Assembly (NCBI RefSeq): GCF_014203275.1
Contig: NZ_JACHIP010000001.1
Span: forward strand, 496,001-560,000
Length of the DNA stretch: 64,000 nt
Reading direction: 5' to 3'
From: Granulicella aggregans
GTDB lineage: Bacteria; Acidobacteriota; Terriglobia; Terriglobales; Acidobacteriaceae
Shown: piece by piece, positions 1-8,204 of the stretch
How the letters are laid out: each line of letters starts with the position of its first letter
Numbering within the stretch: the first letter of the stretch is position 1
Position numbers and translations under genes: made by a program
The notes under the pieces: generated by a model
The model's input: only the letters and a program-made list of their open reading frames with translations
Told to the model about the DNA's origin: nothing
Database searches by the model: none

Positions 1-1
1 A

Positions 2-3000
2 GCCGAGTGCGTCATCGGCGTCGAGTTCAAGCCCACCGTCGTCGGCTCGCCCGTCACCGGCTCCATCTCTATCGCATCGAACGCCGCAAACTCCGCCGAC
101 ACCGTCTACGTCGTCGGCAACTCGCTCAACATTGAGCCCACCACCACCACACTGGCGTCGAGCGTCAATCCCTCCGCAGTGGGCCAGACGGTGACCTTCA
201 CCGCGACGGTCTCCAGCCTGGCAACACAACTGACAGGAACGGTCAGCTTCTACGCCGATGGGACGTTGATTAGCGGCTCCGCGCGAAACCTCAACTCGAA
301 CAGCCGCACCGCGTCCGTGCAAACCAGCAGCCTCACCCTGGGCTCGCACACCATCACCGCCGTCTTCTCCGGCGACGGTTCCAGCGCCACCAGCACCAGC
401 GATCCTCTCACCCAGGTCGTCAAGCAGACCGCCGCGCTCGCCCTCTCCTCGAACGAGAACCCGGCCCACGTCTACGACGCCATCACCTTCACAGTCGCCG
501 TCACCGAGACGCCATCCGGCGGGACGCAACCCGCAGGCAGCATCGTCTTCTCGGCTGACGGCTCCCTGCTTCCCAACGGGACCATCGCGATCGCCAACGG
601 AACGGCCACTTACACGACGTCGCTGCTCGCGGCTGGATCGCACACCATCACCGCAACCTACACGGGCGACATCAACAATCTGCCCGCGACCTCGAACGCG
701 CTGATTCAGGTCGTCAACGTAGCGACGACGACGACGACGCTCGCTACCTCAAACGCCAGCGTCCTGCTCACCGCTCCCGTCACCTTCACCGCCCAGGTCA
801 CCGGCAACAGCTCTTCGATTCCCACCGGCAACATCGTCTTCAAGGACGGCACCTCCACCATTGGCACCATCGGTGTAAACGGATCAGGTATCGCGACACT
901 CACCACGTCAACTCTCAGCACGGGTACGCACACCATCACCGCCACGTATCAGGGCGACACCGACTATAGCTCCAGCACCTCCGCCCCGCTCACTCAGACC
1001 GTCCAGAAGGTCGCGACGACCTCCGCCGTGATCTCCAGCGCGAATCCCGCCAACGCTGGCGCGACTGTCCGCTTTACCGTCACCGTCACCGCTGCGAACA
1101 GCACCTCACCGAACGTCACCATCACCGGCCCGGTAACGTTGATGGACGGCTCAACCGTGCTCGGCACCGGCGCTCTCGCAGCGGGCGGCTCCGGCCCCGC
1201 GACCGCAACCGTCATCATCCCTGTATCAAGTTTCGGCACCGGATCGCACAACGTAACCGCTGCCTATGGCGGCGACACCAACTACATCGGAAGCACCTCG
1301 AGCGCCCTCTCCCAGAGCATCGTTCTCGCCACCTCGAGCCTGATCCTCAGTTCCAGCGCATCGACTGCCATCGCCACCAAGCCGCTAACCTTCACGGCCA
1401 CGCTGTCCAGCACCGGCGGGACGCCCAGCGGCTCCGTCACCTTCATGGATGGCGCATCCGCCATCGGCTCCGCCAATTCCAACAACGGCATCGCTACCAT
1501 CACCACGACCGCCCTCACCGTCGGCACGCACACCATCACCTCCGTCTACCAGGGCAACACCAACGACAGCGCCGCAACGTCCAACGCACTCACCATCACC
1601 ATCACCGCTGCGACCACCGCCGTCCATCTCGCGCCCTCGCAGAACCCCACCAACTTCGGCCAGTCGCTCACTCTCACCGCAGCCGTGACCGGCAACGGCG
1701 GCACGCCCACCGGCTCTGTCACCTTCGCTGACGGCGGCAGCAACGTTCAGACCGTCCCAGTCAACACCAGCGGCGTCGCGACCTACGCTACCTCGACGTT
1801 GACCGATGGCACCCATCCGTTCACCGCAAGCTACTCCGGCGACAATAACGATCTGCCTGCGACCTCGTCAGTACTGAACATCCAGGTCCTTCAGACCGCC
1901 AACCTGACCTTGACCAGCACCAGTCCGAACCCCTCCATCGCACGCTCGAACGTCCACTTCGTCGCGACGATCACCGCGCTCCAGGGCATCCAGCCGACCG
2001 GTACGATCACCTTCAAGGACGGCGCGACCGTTCTCGGCACGGGCCTCATCAACGGCGGAACAGCAACCTTTGACACCGCCTCGCTCTCGGTCGGTACTCA
2101 CTCGATCATTGCCTCCTACGCTGGGGACGGGAGCACCCAGGCCATCACCTCCAGTGCCTACCCGCAGACCATCAACGCAGCGGGCACTTCGGTCGCACTG
2201 GCCTCGAGCGCGAGCCCCGCCACCTTCGGCAACCTGCTCACCTTCACTGCCACGGCGACCAGCACCGCAGGACCTCTTACCGGCACGGTCAAGTTTGAGG
2301 ACAATGGCACCACCATCGGCTCAGGAGCTCTAAGCTCGACCGGCGTTGCCACCTTCTCCACCTCGACTCTTGCCGCAGGTAGCCACAACATCGTCGCTGC
2401 CTACCAGGGCGACAGCAACGACCAGCCCGCCAGCTCCTCAACCCTGGTGCAGGTGGTCGAACGCACCTCCACCGTAACTCTTGCCTCCAGCCAGAATCCG
2501 CTGCTCACCCTCGCACCCGTCACCATCACAGCAACCGTCGCAAATGGCGGCGGCGCCACGCCGACCGGCACCGTCACCTTCCTGCAGGACTCCGTCGCCG
2601 TCTCGACCGTGCCCGTCACCGCCGCCGGAACGGCAACGCTCGCGGTGACCTCGCTCTCTGCCGGGACGCACTCTTTCACAGCGACCTACTCCGGCGACGC
2701 CATCAACTTCGCCAGCACCTCGACCGCTCTCAGCGAAATGGTTCAACTCCGCTCCACCACGGACACCCTAACCACCTCTGCCTCGTCTCTCACCGGCGGC
2801 CAGCAGCTTACTTTGATCTCAGTCGTCCGCTGGACCGGCTCGGCGACACCCACTGGCACCGTCAGCTTCATCAACGGAACGCAGACACTCGCAACAGCGC
2901 CGGTTGACAGCACCGGCGTGGCTACCGTAACTGTGCTGCTCTACGGAACCTCCGCTAACCTCTCCTCGATCTATAGTGGCGACGCCTCCTACGCCACGTC

Positions 3001-3577
3001 TACGTCTTCTACGGATCTCGTCACCATCGGCCCAGCGGCCAACTTCGACTTCATCGCCAATCCCCCGGTCGTCAACGTCGCGACGACGCAGCACCAGATG
3101 ATGACCGTCACCCTCTCCTCGCTGAAGGGCTTCACCGATACCATCTCGCTCGGCTGCCTCGGCCTTCCGCTCGCCGCCACCTGCACCTTCTCGACCGACC
3201 AGTTCATGCTCACCCCCGGTGGGATGCAGTCCGTCCAGCTCACCGTGGATACTGGCAACCCGCTGCTCGCGGGAGCCCAGGCAAAGAACGAGGCCCCCGG
3301 GGCCATCGGCAGCTCCGCGACGAAGCTCATAGCCGCCTGCTTCCTTCCCGGCGGCCTGCTGCTCGGCCTCGTTGGAATGCGCTTCCGCAGGCTCCGCAGC
3401 TTCGGCGGCCTGTTGATGCTCTGCCTTCTGCTGGCCGGCATGTCGACGGCCCTGACCGGCTGCGGCACCATCAAGCTAACCAGCACTCCTCCGGGCGTCT
3501 ATAACTTTGCCATCACGGCCACCGGCAAGACCGGCGTCAGCCAGTCGATCCCAGTCACCATGACCGTGACGAAGTGA
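2..3577 (+). CDS. Ig-like repeat surface protein, 5' truncated by window edge
   Basis: The reading frame is already open at the first base, so the N-terminus lies outside the window. The first ~55 codons resemble the end of an ASPM/SPD-2/Hydin-like or choice-of-anchor domain. Then come about ten tandem Ig-like (Big_3-type) repeats of ~90-100 residues, each with a TGTVSF/PTGTITF-like strand, an 'LxxGTHTITAxYxGD' strand and a linker ending in QVV/QTV. The last domain starts near 3030 and is interrupted by two hydrophobic segments (about 3325-3465) separated by an RRLR basic turn, before its final strands near the C-terminus (PGVYNFAITATG). Such proteins are usually exported adhesin or matrix-like proteins. 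The exact role is unknown. No enzyme domain is visible in this part. Confidence 0.9.
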   Translation, partial: AECVIGVEFKPTVVGSPVTGSISIASNAANSADTVYVVGNSLNIEPTTTTLASSVNPSAVGQTVTFTATVSSLATQLTGTVSFYADGTLISGSARNLNSNSRTASVQTSSLTLGSHTITAVFSGDGSSATSTSDPLTQVVKQTAALALSSNENPAHVYDAITFTVAVTETPSGGTQPAGSIVFSADGSLLPNGTIAIANGTATYTTSLLAAGSHTITATYTGDINNLPATSNALIQVVNVATTTTTLATSNASVLLTAPVTFTAQVTGNSSSIPTGNIVFKDGTSTIGTIGVNGSGIATLTTSTLSTGTHTITATYQGDTDYSSSTSAPLTQTVQKVATTSAVISSANPANAGATVRFTVTVTAANSTSPNVTITGPVTLMDGSTVLGTGALAAGGSGPATATVIIPVSSFGTGSHNVTAAYGGDTNYIGSTSSALSQSIVLATSSLILSSSASTAIATKPLTFTATLSSTGGTPSGSVTFMDGASAIGSANSNNGIATITTTALTVGTHTITSVYQGNTNDSAATSNALTITITAATTAVHLAPSQNPTNFGQSLTLTAAVTGNGGTPTGSVTFADGGSNVQTVPVNTSGVATYATSTLTDGTHPFTASYSGDNNDLPATSSVLNIQVLQTANLTLTSTSPNPSIARSNVHFVATITALQGIQPTGTITFKDGATVLGTGLINGGTATFDTASLSVGTHSIIASYAGDGSTQAITSSAYPQTINAAGTSVALASSASPATFGNLLTFTATATSTAGPLTGTVKFEDNGTTIGSGALSSTGVATFSTSTLAAGSHNIVAAYQGDSNDQPASSSTLVQVVERTSTVTLASSQNPLLTLAPVTITATVANGGGATPTGTVTFLQDSVAVSTVPVTAAGTATLAVTSLSAGTHSFTATYSGDAINFASTSTALSEMVQLRSTTDTLTTSASSLTGGQQLTLISVVRWTGSATPTGTVSFINGTQTLATAPVDSTGVATVTVLLYGTSANLSSIYSGDASYATSTSSTDLVTIGPAANFDFIANPPVVNVATTQHQMMTVTLSSLKGFTDTISLGCLGLPLAATCTFSTDQFMLTPGGMQSVQLTVDTGNPLLAGAQAKNEAPGAIGSSATKLIAACFLPGGLLLGLVGMRFRRLRSFGGLLMLCLLLAGMSTALTGCGTIKLTSTPPGVYNFAITATGKTGVSQSIPVTMTVTK

Positions 3578-3611
3578 CGCGGCTGCCAAACCGCAATGAG
3601 ATGATATCCAG

Positions 3612-4190
3612 ATGACCAAGTTCGGTATTCCGACCATGCTGAAGCTCGCTCTCGCGATGCTCGCGGTCGCAGCTTCAGCCGCTGGCCAGAAGCTGCCCAC
3701 TGCCACGGCTCCGGGAGCCTCCATCACCGTCGGCGGCACGTACTCTGCCTTCGAGGCAAAGTATCCGCAGGGCGTCCAGGGCGGAGCTGGCATCTACGTC
3801 GATCTCAACTTCCGTCATTACGTCGGCCTTGAAGGCGAGATCCACTACCTTCGCCAGAACACCATCGCGGGCTCAAATCAGACGACCTACGTTATCGGCC
3901 CGCGCGTCGAACTCCACTATGGCCGCTTCTCACCCTACGCAAAGGCATTCATCGGGAACGGCAAACTCACCTTTCCCTACAACCTCGGCTACGGCAACTA
4001 TGTCATCGCAGGCGGAGGCGGTGGTATTGACTACCAGCTCACCGAAAATCTCAAGCTCCGCGCCATCGACTTCGAATATCAGTACTGGCCGAACTTTACT
4101 CTAGGCTCCATCTCGCCCTACGGCGTCAGCGCCGGTCTCAGCTATCGCATCCTCCACACCGGCGGCTGGCATCACCACCACTACCGCTAG
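3612..4190 (+). CDS. Small outer-membrane beta-barrel protein
   Basis: A 192-residue protein with an N-terminal signal peptide (hydrophobic core MLKLALAMLAVAASA, probable cleavage after AAG/Q near residue 27). The mature part has alternating hydrophobic/polar strands with many Gly, Tyr and Phe, as in OmpA/OmpW-like eight-stranded barrels (for example GGTYSAFEAKY, YVGLEGEIHYL, FEYQYWP, SAGLSYRIL). It ends in a histidine-rich WHHHHYR tail instead of a plain terminal aromatic. It lies 34 bp after the Ig-like protein and may be co-transcribed with it. The assignment rests on strand pattern and signal peptide only; the ligand or role is unknown. Confidence 0.75.
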   Translation: MTKFGIPTMLKLALAMLAVAASAAGQKLPTATAPGASITVGGTYSAFEAKYPQGVQGGAGIYVDLNFRHYVGLEGEIHYLRQNTIAGSNQTTYVIGPRVELHYGRFSPYAKAFIGNGKLTFPYNLGYGNYVIAGGGGGIDYQLTENLKLRAIDFEYQYWPNFTLGSISPYGVSAGLSYRILHTGGWHHHHYR

Positions 4191-4221
4191 CCAGCACCAG
4201 CAGTGATAGCCTTCTACCCAG

Positions 4222-5598
4222 ATGGCCTTCACCTCCACAATCGGCAGCCAGCGTTACACCTTCCCTACACTTGCACGGCTGCTCGCGAAGGCCACGCCCG
4301 CCCGCTCCGGGGACGAGCTCGCAGGCATAGCCGCGACCAGCGCCCAGGAGCGCATCGCCGCCCAGCTGGCCCTCGCCGATCTCCCCCTCAAGCACTTCCT
4401 CACTGAACCCGTCATCCCCTACGAGACCGACGAGGTTACTCGCCTCATCGTCGACTCCCATGACCCCACCGCCTTCGCCCAGATCGGCCATCTGACCGTC
4501 GGCGAGCTGCGCGACTTCCTACTCTCGGACGAAGCCACCGGCGAAGTCCTCACCTCGCTGAAGTGGGCCTTCACCCCGGAGATGGTCGCCGCCGCCTCAA
4601 AGATCATGCGCGTGCAGGACCTGATCTTCGTCGCCCGCAAGATCCGCGTCGTCACCCGCTTTCGCACCACCGTGGGACTGCCCGGACGCTTGTCGACGCG
4701 CCTCCAGCCCAACCACCCCACGGACGACCCACGTGGCATCGCCGCTTCCATGCTCGACGGCCTGATGCTCGGCTCCGGCGACGCGGTCATCGGCATAAAT
4801 CCGGTCTCAGATAGCGCCCAGCGCGTCACCCAGCTTCTCGAACTCATCGACAGTGCCCGCCTGCGGTACGGAATGCCCATCCAGTCCTGCATCCTCGCCC
4901 ACGTCACCACGCAGATGGAAGCCATGCGCCAGGGAGCTCCGCTCGACCTGCTCTTCCAGTCTGTGGGAGGAACGGAGGCTACCAACACCAGCTTCGGCGT
5001 CTCGCTCTCCTTGCTCGAAGAGGCAAACCAGCAAGCGCGCTCGCTGAAGCGCGGCGGCATTGGAGAAGAGACTGGCGGCGAGAACCTCTTCTACTTCGAG
5101 ACCGGTCAGGGTTCGGCGCTCTCTGCCAACGCACACATCGGGGCGGACGGCCTCGGCATTGACCAGCAGACCATCGAAGCCCGCGCCTACGCCATCGCCC
5201 GCCACTTCAATCCCATGCTGGTCAACACGGTGGTCGGCTTCATCGGGCCGGAGTACCTCTACGACGGCAAACAGATCGCCCGCGCAGGTCTCGAAGACCA
5301 CTTTTGCGGCAAGCTCCTCGGCCTGCCCATGGGCTGCGACATCTGCTACACCAACCACGCCGAAGCTGACCAGGACGACATGGACACACTTCTCACGCTG
5401 CTCGGCGCCGCAGGCGTGAACTTCATCATGGGCGTCCCGGGTGCGGACGACATCATGCTGAACTACCAGTCGACCAGCTTCCACGATGCGCTCTACATCC
5501 GTGAAGTGCTGGGCCTGAAGCCTGCTCCGGAGTTCCAGGAGTGGATGGAAACGGGAAAGGTAATGGGGTTGGCGGTCCAGGGGTTGCTGGCAAGATAG
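4222..5598 (+). CDS. eutB: Ethanolamine ammonia-lyase large subunit (EutB)
   Basis: 458 residues, the usual EutB length (~450). EutB is the TIM-barrel catalytic subunit of the adenosylcobalamin enzyme that splits ethanolamine into acetaldehyde and ammonia. Family stretches are visible: SVGGTEATNTSFG, then FETGQGSALSANAH near residue 292 with the conserved Glu, GLPMGCDICYTNH, and the C-terminal VNFIMGVPGADDIMLNYQ segment. The frame is intact. The odd point is context: EutC, the small subunit that completes the B12 site, normally follows directly, but here the next genes are an opposite-strand DUF2185 gene and proline dehydrogenase. No eut shell or regulator gene is present. EutC must be elsewhere or lost. 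No clear Shine-Dalgarno precedes the ATG. Confidence 0.93.
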   Translation: MAFTSTIGSQRYTFPTLARLLAKATPARSGDELAGIAATSAQERIAAQLALADLPLKHFLTEPVIPYETDEVTRLIVDSHDPTAFAQIGHLTVGELRDFLLSDEATGEVLTSLKWAFTPEMVAAASKIMRVQDLIFVARKIRVVTRFRTTVGLPGRLSTRLQPNHPTDDPRGIAASMLDGLMLGSGDAVIGINPVSDSAQRVTQLLELIDSARLRYGMPIQSCILAHVTTQMEAMRQGAPLDLLFQSVGGTEATNTSFGVSLSLLEEANQQARSLKRGGIGEETGGENLFYFETGQGSALSANAHIGADGLGIDQQTIEARAYAIARHFNPMLVNTVVGFIGPEYLYDGKQIARAGLEDHFCGKLLGLPMGCDICYTNHAEADQDDMDTLLTLLGAAGVNFIMGVPGADDIMLNYQSTSFHDALYIREVLGLKPAPEFQEWMETGKVMGLAVQGLLAR

Positions 5599-5643
5599 AG
5601 ACTGTGGCGCGAGCGATTTACTTTCACCCCATACGATAAACCA

Positions 5644-6069
5644 TCAGGGATGGGGCACCCGAGCGTCTGGCTGGGTATCGTGGCGTGGAATGACAGACGT
5701 GTGATCGACGATCAGGATGCTGCCCTCTCGTACGAACGCTGTTCCAAAGGGTGCATCGAGATGTTCAATGATCGCTGAGTCGTAATTAGCGATCGTGTTT
5801 ACATCGTACAGGCCCAAATTCTTAGGCGTGTTCGCATAGTCGTCGGATTCATCACCAGCTAGAAATCTCCAGCCGCTGTCATATTGATCATCCGGTTGTT
5901 CGCGATACATAAAGCCAACGAGAGCGCCGTCAGCGGTAATACGATCGGAAGCGATGCAACTTCCAAAGCCCACGGCGATATCGTTGAAAGTCGACCCGTC
6001 TCGAAAGTATTTCTTGGCCATGCGTTTCCTCGTCTCACGGTCAAGCAAACCAGAGTGATGAGCTTCCAC
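5644..6069 (-). CDS. DUF2185 (Imm33-like) domain protein
   Basis: 141 residues from the outer ATG; a second ATG (MAKKYF) at 6021 is an equally possible start. The body shows the DUF2185 pattern: IASDRITADGALVGFMYRE, then YDSGWRFLAGDESDDYANTP and YDVNTIANYD. This domain, grouped with immunity protein 33, is a small beta-rich fold with no known catalysis; it occurs both as a stand-alone protein and in toxin-immunity loci. No toxin gene is adjacent. Base composition is noticeably lower in GC than in the flanking genes, suggesting acquisition. The C-terminal residues ARVPHP and the stop are encoded by a copy of the GGTGCCCCATCC repeat, so the native C-terminus was probably replaced. Confidence 0.8.
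   Translation of the reverse strand: MEAHHSGLLDRETRKRMAKKYFRDGSTFNDIAVGFGSCIASDRITADGALVGFMYREQPDDQYDSGWRFLAGDESDDYANTPKNLGLYDVNTIANYDSAIIEHLDAPFGTAFVREGSILIVDHTSVIPRHDTQPDARVPHP
5647..5668 (-). repeat. Partial copy of repeat family B forming the end of the DUF2185 gene
   Basis: On the minus strand this reads cgctcgggtgccccatccct, the left half of the palindromic family B repeat seen complete at 38356, 51850 and 56866. It supplies the last sense codons of the DUF2185 gene. The right arm of the palindrome is missing. Confidence 0.7.
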
Positions 6070-6083
6070 GGCTCTGTCTCCCT

Positions 6084-7025
6084 TTAACTCTTAAAGAAGT
6101 TCTTCACCAGAAAGATCACATTGGCCGGTCGCTCCGCCAGCCTTCGCATGAAGTACGGATACCACTCCGCCCCAAACGGCACATAGACCCGCACGCCAAA
6201 ACCTTCCTTCACCAGCTTCCGCTGCAGATCCCGCCGAATTCCATACAGCATTTGGAACTCAAACGAACTCTTCAGAATCCCCTGCTGCTGCACATAGCGC
6301 ACCATCGTGTCGATGACGCGTTCATCGTGCGTCGCCAGCCCGCAGAAGACAGGCCGCTTCAGATCCGGGTGGACGAACGTCGTCATCCGCGCCATCAACT
6401 TCACGTAGTTTGCGTCGACCTCGGCTTTCAGCGGGAAGGCATGCTCCGGCCCTTCCTTGTACGCTCCCTTGCACAGCCGCATGCGGATGCCCTGCGCCAG
6501 CAGCCGTTCCGTGTCCTTCTCCGTGCGATAGAGATAAGCTTGCAGCACTGCTCCTACGCGCCCGAACAGACCCGGCTTCGCGTGAATGCGTTCGACCAGC
6601 TGCAGCGTCGCCTCGGTCAGCGGAGTTCCCTCCATATCCACGCGCACAAACGAGTCCGCATGGGCCGCGTGCTCCACCATCTCCTGCACGATCGTCTCGG
6701 CCAGCGCCGGGTCGAAGTCCATGCCCATCTGCGTCAGCTTCACGCTCACATTCGCGTTCAACTGGCGCTGCTCAATCGCGTCCAGCAGCTCGTGATAGAT
6801 CGCCGCGGACTTGCGCGCCTCCACCTCGGTCATCACGCTCTCTCCCAGTGAGTCGAGCGAGACAGCGATCCCTTCGCGATTCAACGCAACCGCCGCACGC
6901 AACGCGTCATCAACCGACATCCCTGCAACAAAGCGGCTCGACATTGTCCGGCCAAGCGATGACTTCTCAGAGAACGAGCGCAGGGCCTTATTCTGCGACA
7001 AAGCTATAAAAAACGAACGCAACAC
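6084..7025 (-). CDS. Proline dehydrogenase (monofunctional PRODH)
   Basis: FAD-dependent oxidation of proline to 1-pyrroline-5-carboxylate, passing electrons to the quinone pool. The short, monofunctional type is present (313 residues from the chosen start). Visible family motifs include SVKLTQMGMDFD, VRVDMEGT, AYLYRTEKD, RMRLCKGAYKE, FCGLATHDE, FEFQMLYGIR and YVPFGAEWYPYFMRRLAERPAN. I chose the GTG at 7025, because a GAGG motif lies 9 nt upstream and the family begins with LRSFFIALSQNKALR. The frame stays open to an ATG at 7127, but those 34 extra residues look non-coding. No P5C dehydrogenase gene is nearby. Confidence 0.9.
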   Translation of the reverse strand: MLRSFFIALSQNKALRSFSEKSSLGRTMSSRFVAGMSVDDALRAAVALNREGIAVSLDSLGESVMTEVEARKSAAIYHELLDAIEQRQLNANVSVKLTQMGMDFDPALAETIVQEMVEHAAHADSFVRVDMEGTPLTEATLQLVERIHAKPGLFGRVGAVLQAYLYRTEKDTERLLAQGIRMRLCKGAYKEGPEHAFPLKAEVDANYVKLMARMTTFVHPDLKRPVFCGLATHDERVIDTMVRYVQQQGILKSSFEFQMLYGIRRDLQRKLVKEGFGVRVYVPFGAEWYPYFMRRLAERPANVIFLVKNFFKS

Positions 7026-7164
7026 AGCACAATACCTCGAGGGGAAACAGCAACGTGCGCCGCCCGCATTACTCTCAAATGATCTTGATTGGGTCTTGTC
7101 TCTGAAATCGGAAGCAACAGACTTCAAGGTCCACCGCAGCTTCCATGATACCCGCCGCGCCCCT

Positions 7165-8010
7165 CTACCGGCTGGCCTTGCCGACCTTCCGGATGGAGAT
7201 CGGAACCACTGGCGTCGCCGTCTGGCTGCCCTTCACCTGTGGCGTCACCATGCCGCTCGTATCCTTCCGCGCGGCGATCCCCCCGTCATACCGCCCAAAG
7301 AGCGAGTTCCACCGAATCAACGCCAGCTCTTCCAGCATCTTTATGCCGTCCTTCAGATACGAGATCCGGCTTCGCTCGTCGTGCCCCCACGTCACCGGCA
7401 CCTCAAAGATTCGGAAGTGCAATTTGCGCGCGATGAACAGGATCTCCGGATCGAAGCCCCAGCGCTCGATCCGCTGCAACCGGAATATGACCTGCGCCGC
7501 AGGCCTCCGGAACGCCTTGAACCCACACTGCGTGTCTTTGAAGGGCAGACCCATCACCGTCCGCGTCAGCCGGTTGAAGCACCGCCCGAAGAACCTCCGG
7601 TACATCGGCTGATGAATCGTCTGCCGCGTCCGGTCCATCCATCGCGAACCGATCGCCACATCCGCCCCGCCTTCGATCGAGTCCATCAACCGCTCCGCCT
7701 CTTCCATCGGAGCGGACAGATCAGCGTCGGTAAACATCACCACATCACCCGCCGCCTGCAGCAGCCCGTTACGAACCGAATACCCTTTGCCACGATTTCC
7801 AGGGTTTTTCACCAGGTTCAGCCGTGAGTACCGCCGCATCCATCGCTGCACGATCTCCGCCGTATCATCGCTGGATCCATCATCGACGACCAGCACCTCA
7901 GCGTTCCATCCCCGCATCTCCACGCACTCCATCACGCGCGCCAGAGTCTCTTCAATGCGCGCGCTCTCGTTAAATGCCGGGATCACGATGCTGAGGTAGG
8001 GATGTGGCAT
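7165..8010 (-). CDS. Family 2 glycosyltransferase, dolichyl-phosphate glucosyltransferase-like
   Basis: 281 residues with a GT-A fold of family GT2. The N-terminus has YLSIVIPAFNE, followed by VLVVDDGSSDDT, and the metal-binding region reads MFTDADLSAP, the DxD-like signature of the dolichyl-/polyprenyl-phosphate glycosyltransferase subgroup. Downstream are DTQCGFKAFRR and WGFDPEIL, typical of the same subgroup. It probably loads a sugar onto a lipid carrier at the inner face of the membrane. No C-terminal membrane anchor is seen. The gene is transcribed toward the proline dehydrogenase gene, 139 bp away. Acceptor and sugar cannot be deduced. Confidence 0.88.
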   Translation of the reverse strand: MPHPYLSIVIPAFNESARIEETLARVMECVEMRGWNAEVLVVDDGSSDDTAEIVQRWMRRYSRLNLVKNPGNRGKGYSVRNGLLQAAGDVVMFTDADLSAPMEEAERLMDSIEGGADVAIGSRWMDRTRQTIHQPMYRRFFGRCFNRLTRTVMGLPFKDTQCGFKAFRRPAAQVIFRLQRIERWGFDPEILFIARKLHFRIFEVPVTWGHDERSRISYLKDGIKMLEELALIRWNSLFGRYDGGIAARKDTSGMVTPQVKGSQTATPVVPISIRKVGKASR

Positions 8011-8020
8011 GCCGTACGAA

Positions 8021-8038
8021 GACTCTCAGGGGAGAGTC
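8021..8038 (-). promoter_or_regulatory. Leader hairpin of the glycosyltransferase gene
   Basis: GACTCTC and GAGAGTC form a perfect 7-bp stem with a 4-nt loop. It lies 10 nt upstream of the ATG at 8010 and so may affect ribosome access. No further evidence. Confidence 0.3.
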
Positions 8039-8204
8039 GCCTTTCAAAAGACTTGAAGCAATACCGGGCCGGGGAATGATCGCGGCAATCATACTTCAAT
8101 CGTTGGACTATCGAACAGTGCAATAAGTCGCAATTGCTTTCGAGCTACCCGAAGGCACAGCGCCCGGTCGATCACCTTCCGCCCAGCCTGATAGACTCGA
8201 TGCC

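Noticed and set aside
3476-3793. Opposite-strand reading frames in GC-rich genes
   Set aside because: Long frames on the other strand or in other phases of GC-rich genes are expected by composition; they lack family motifs and conflict with clear genes.
5599-5643. Remnant of eutC after eutB
   Set aside because: Only 45 bp separate the eutB stop from the DUF2185 gene; none of its frames resembles EutC.
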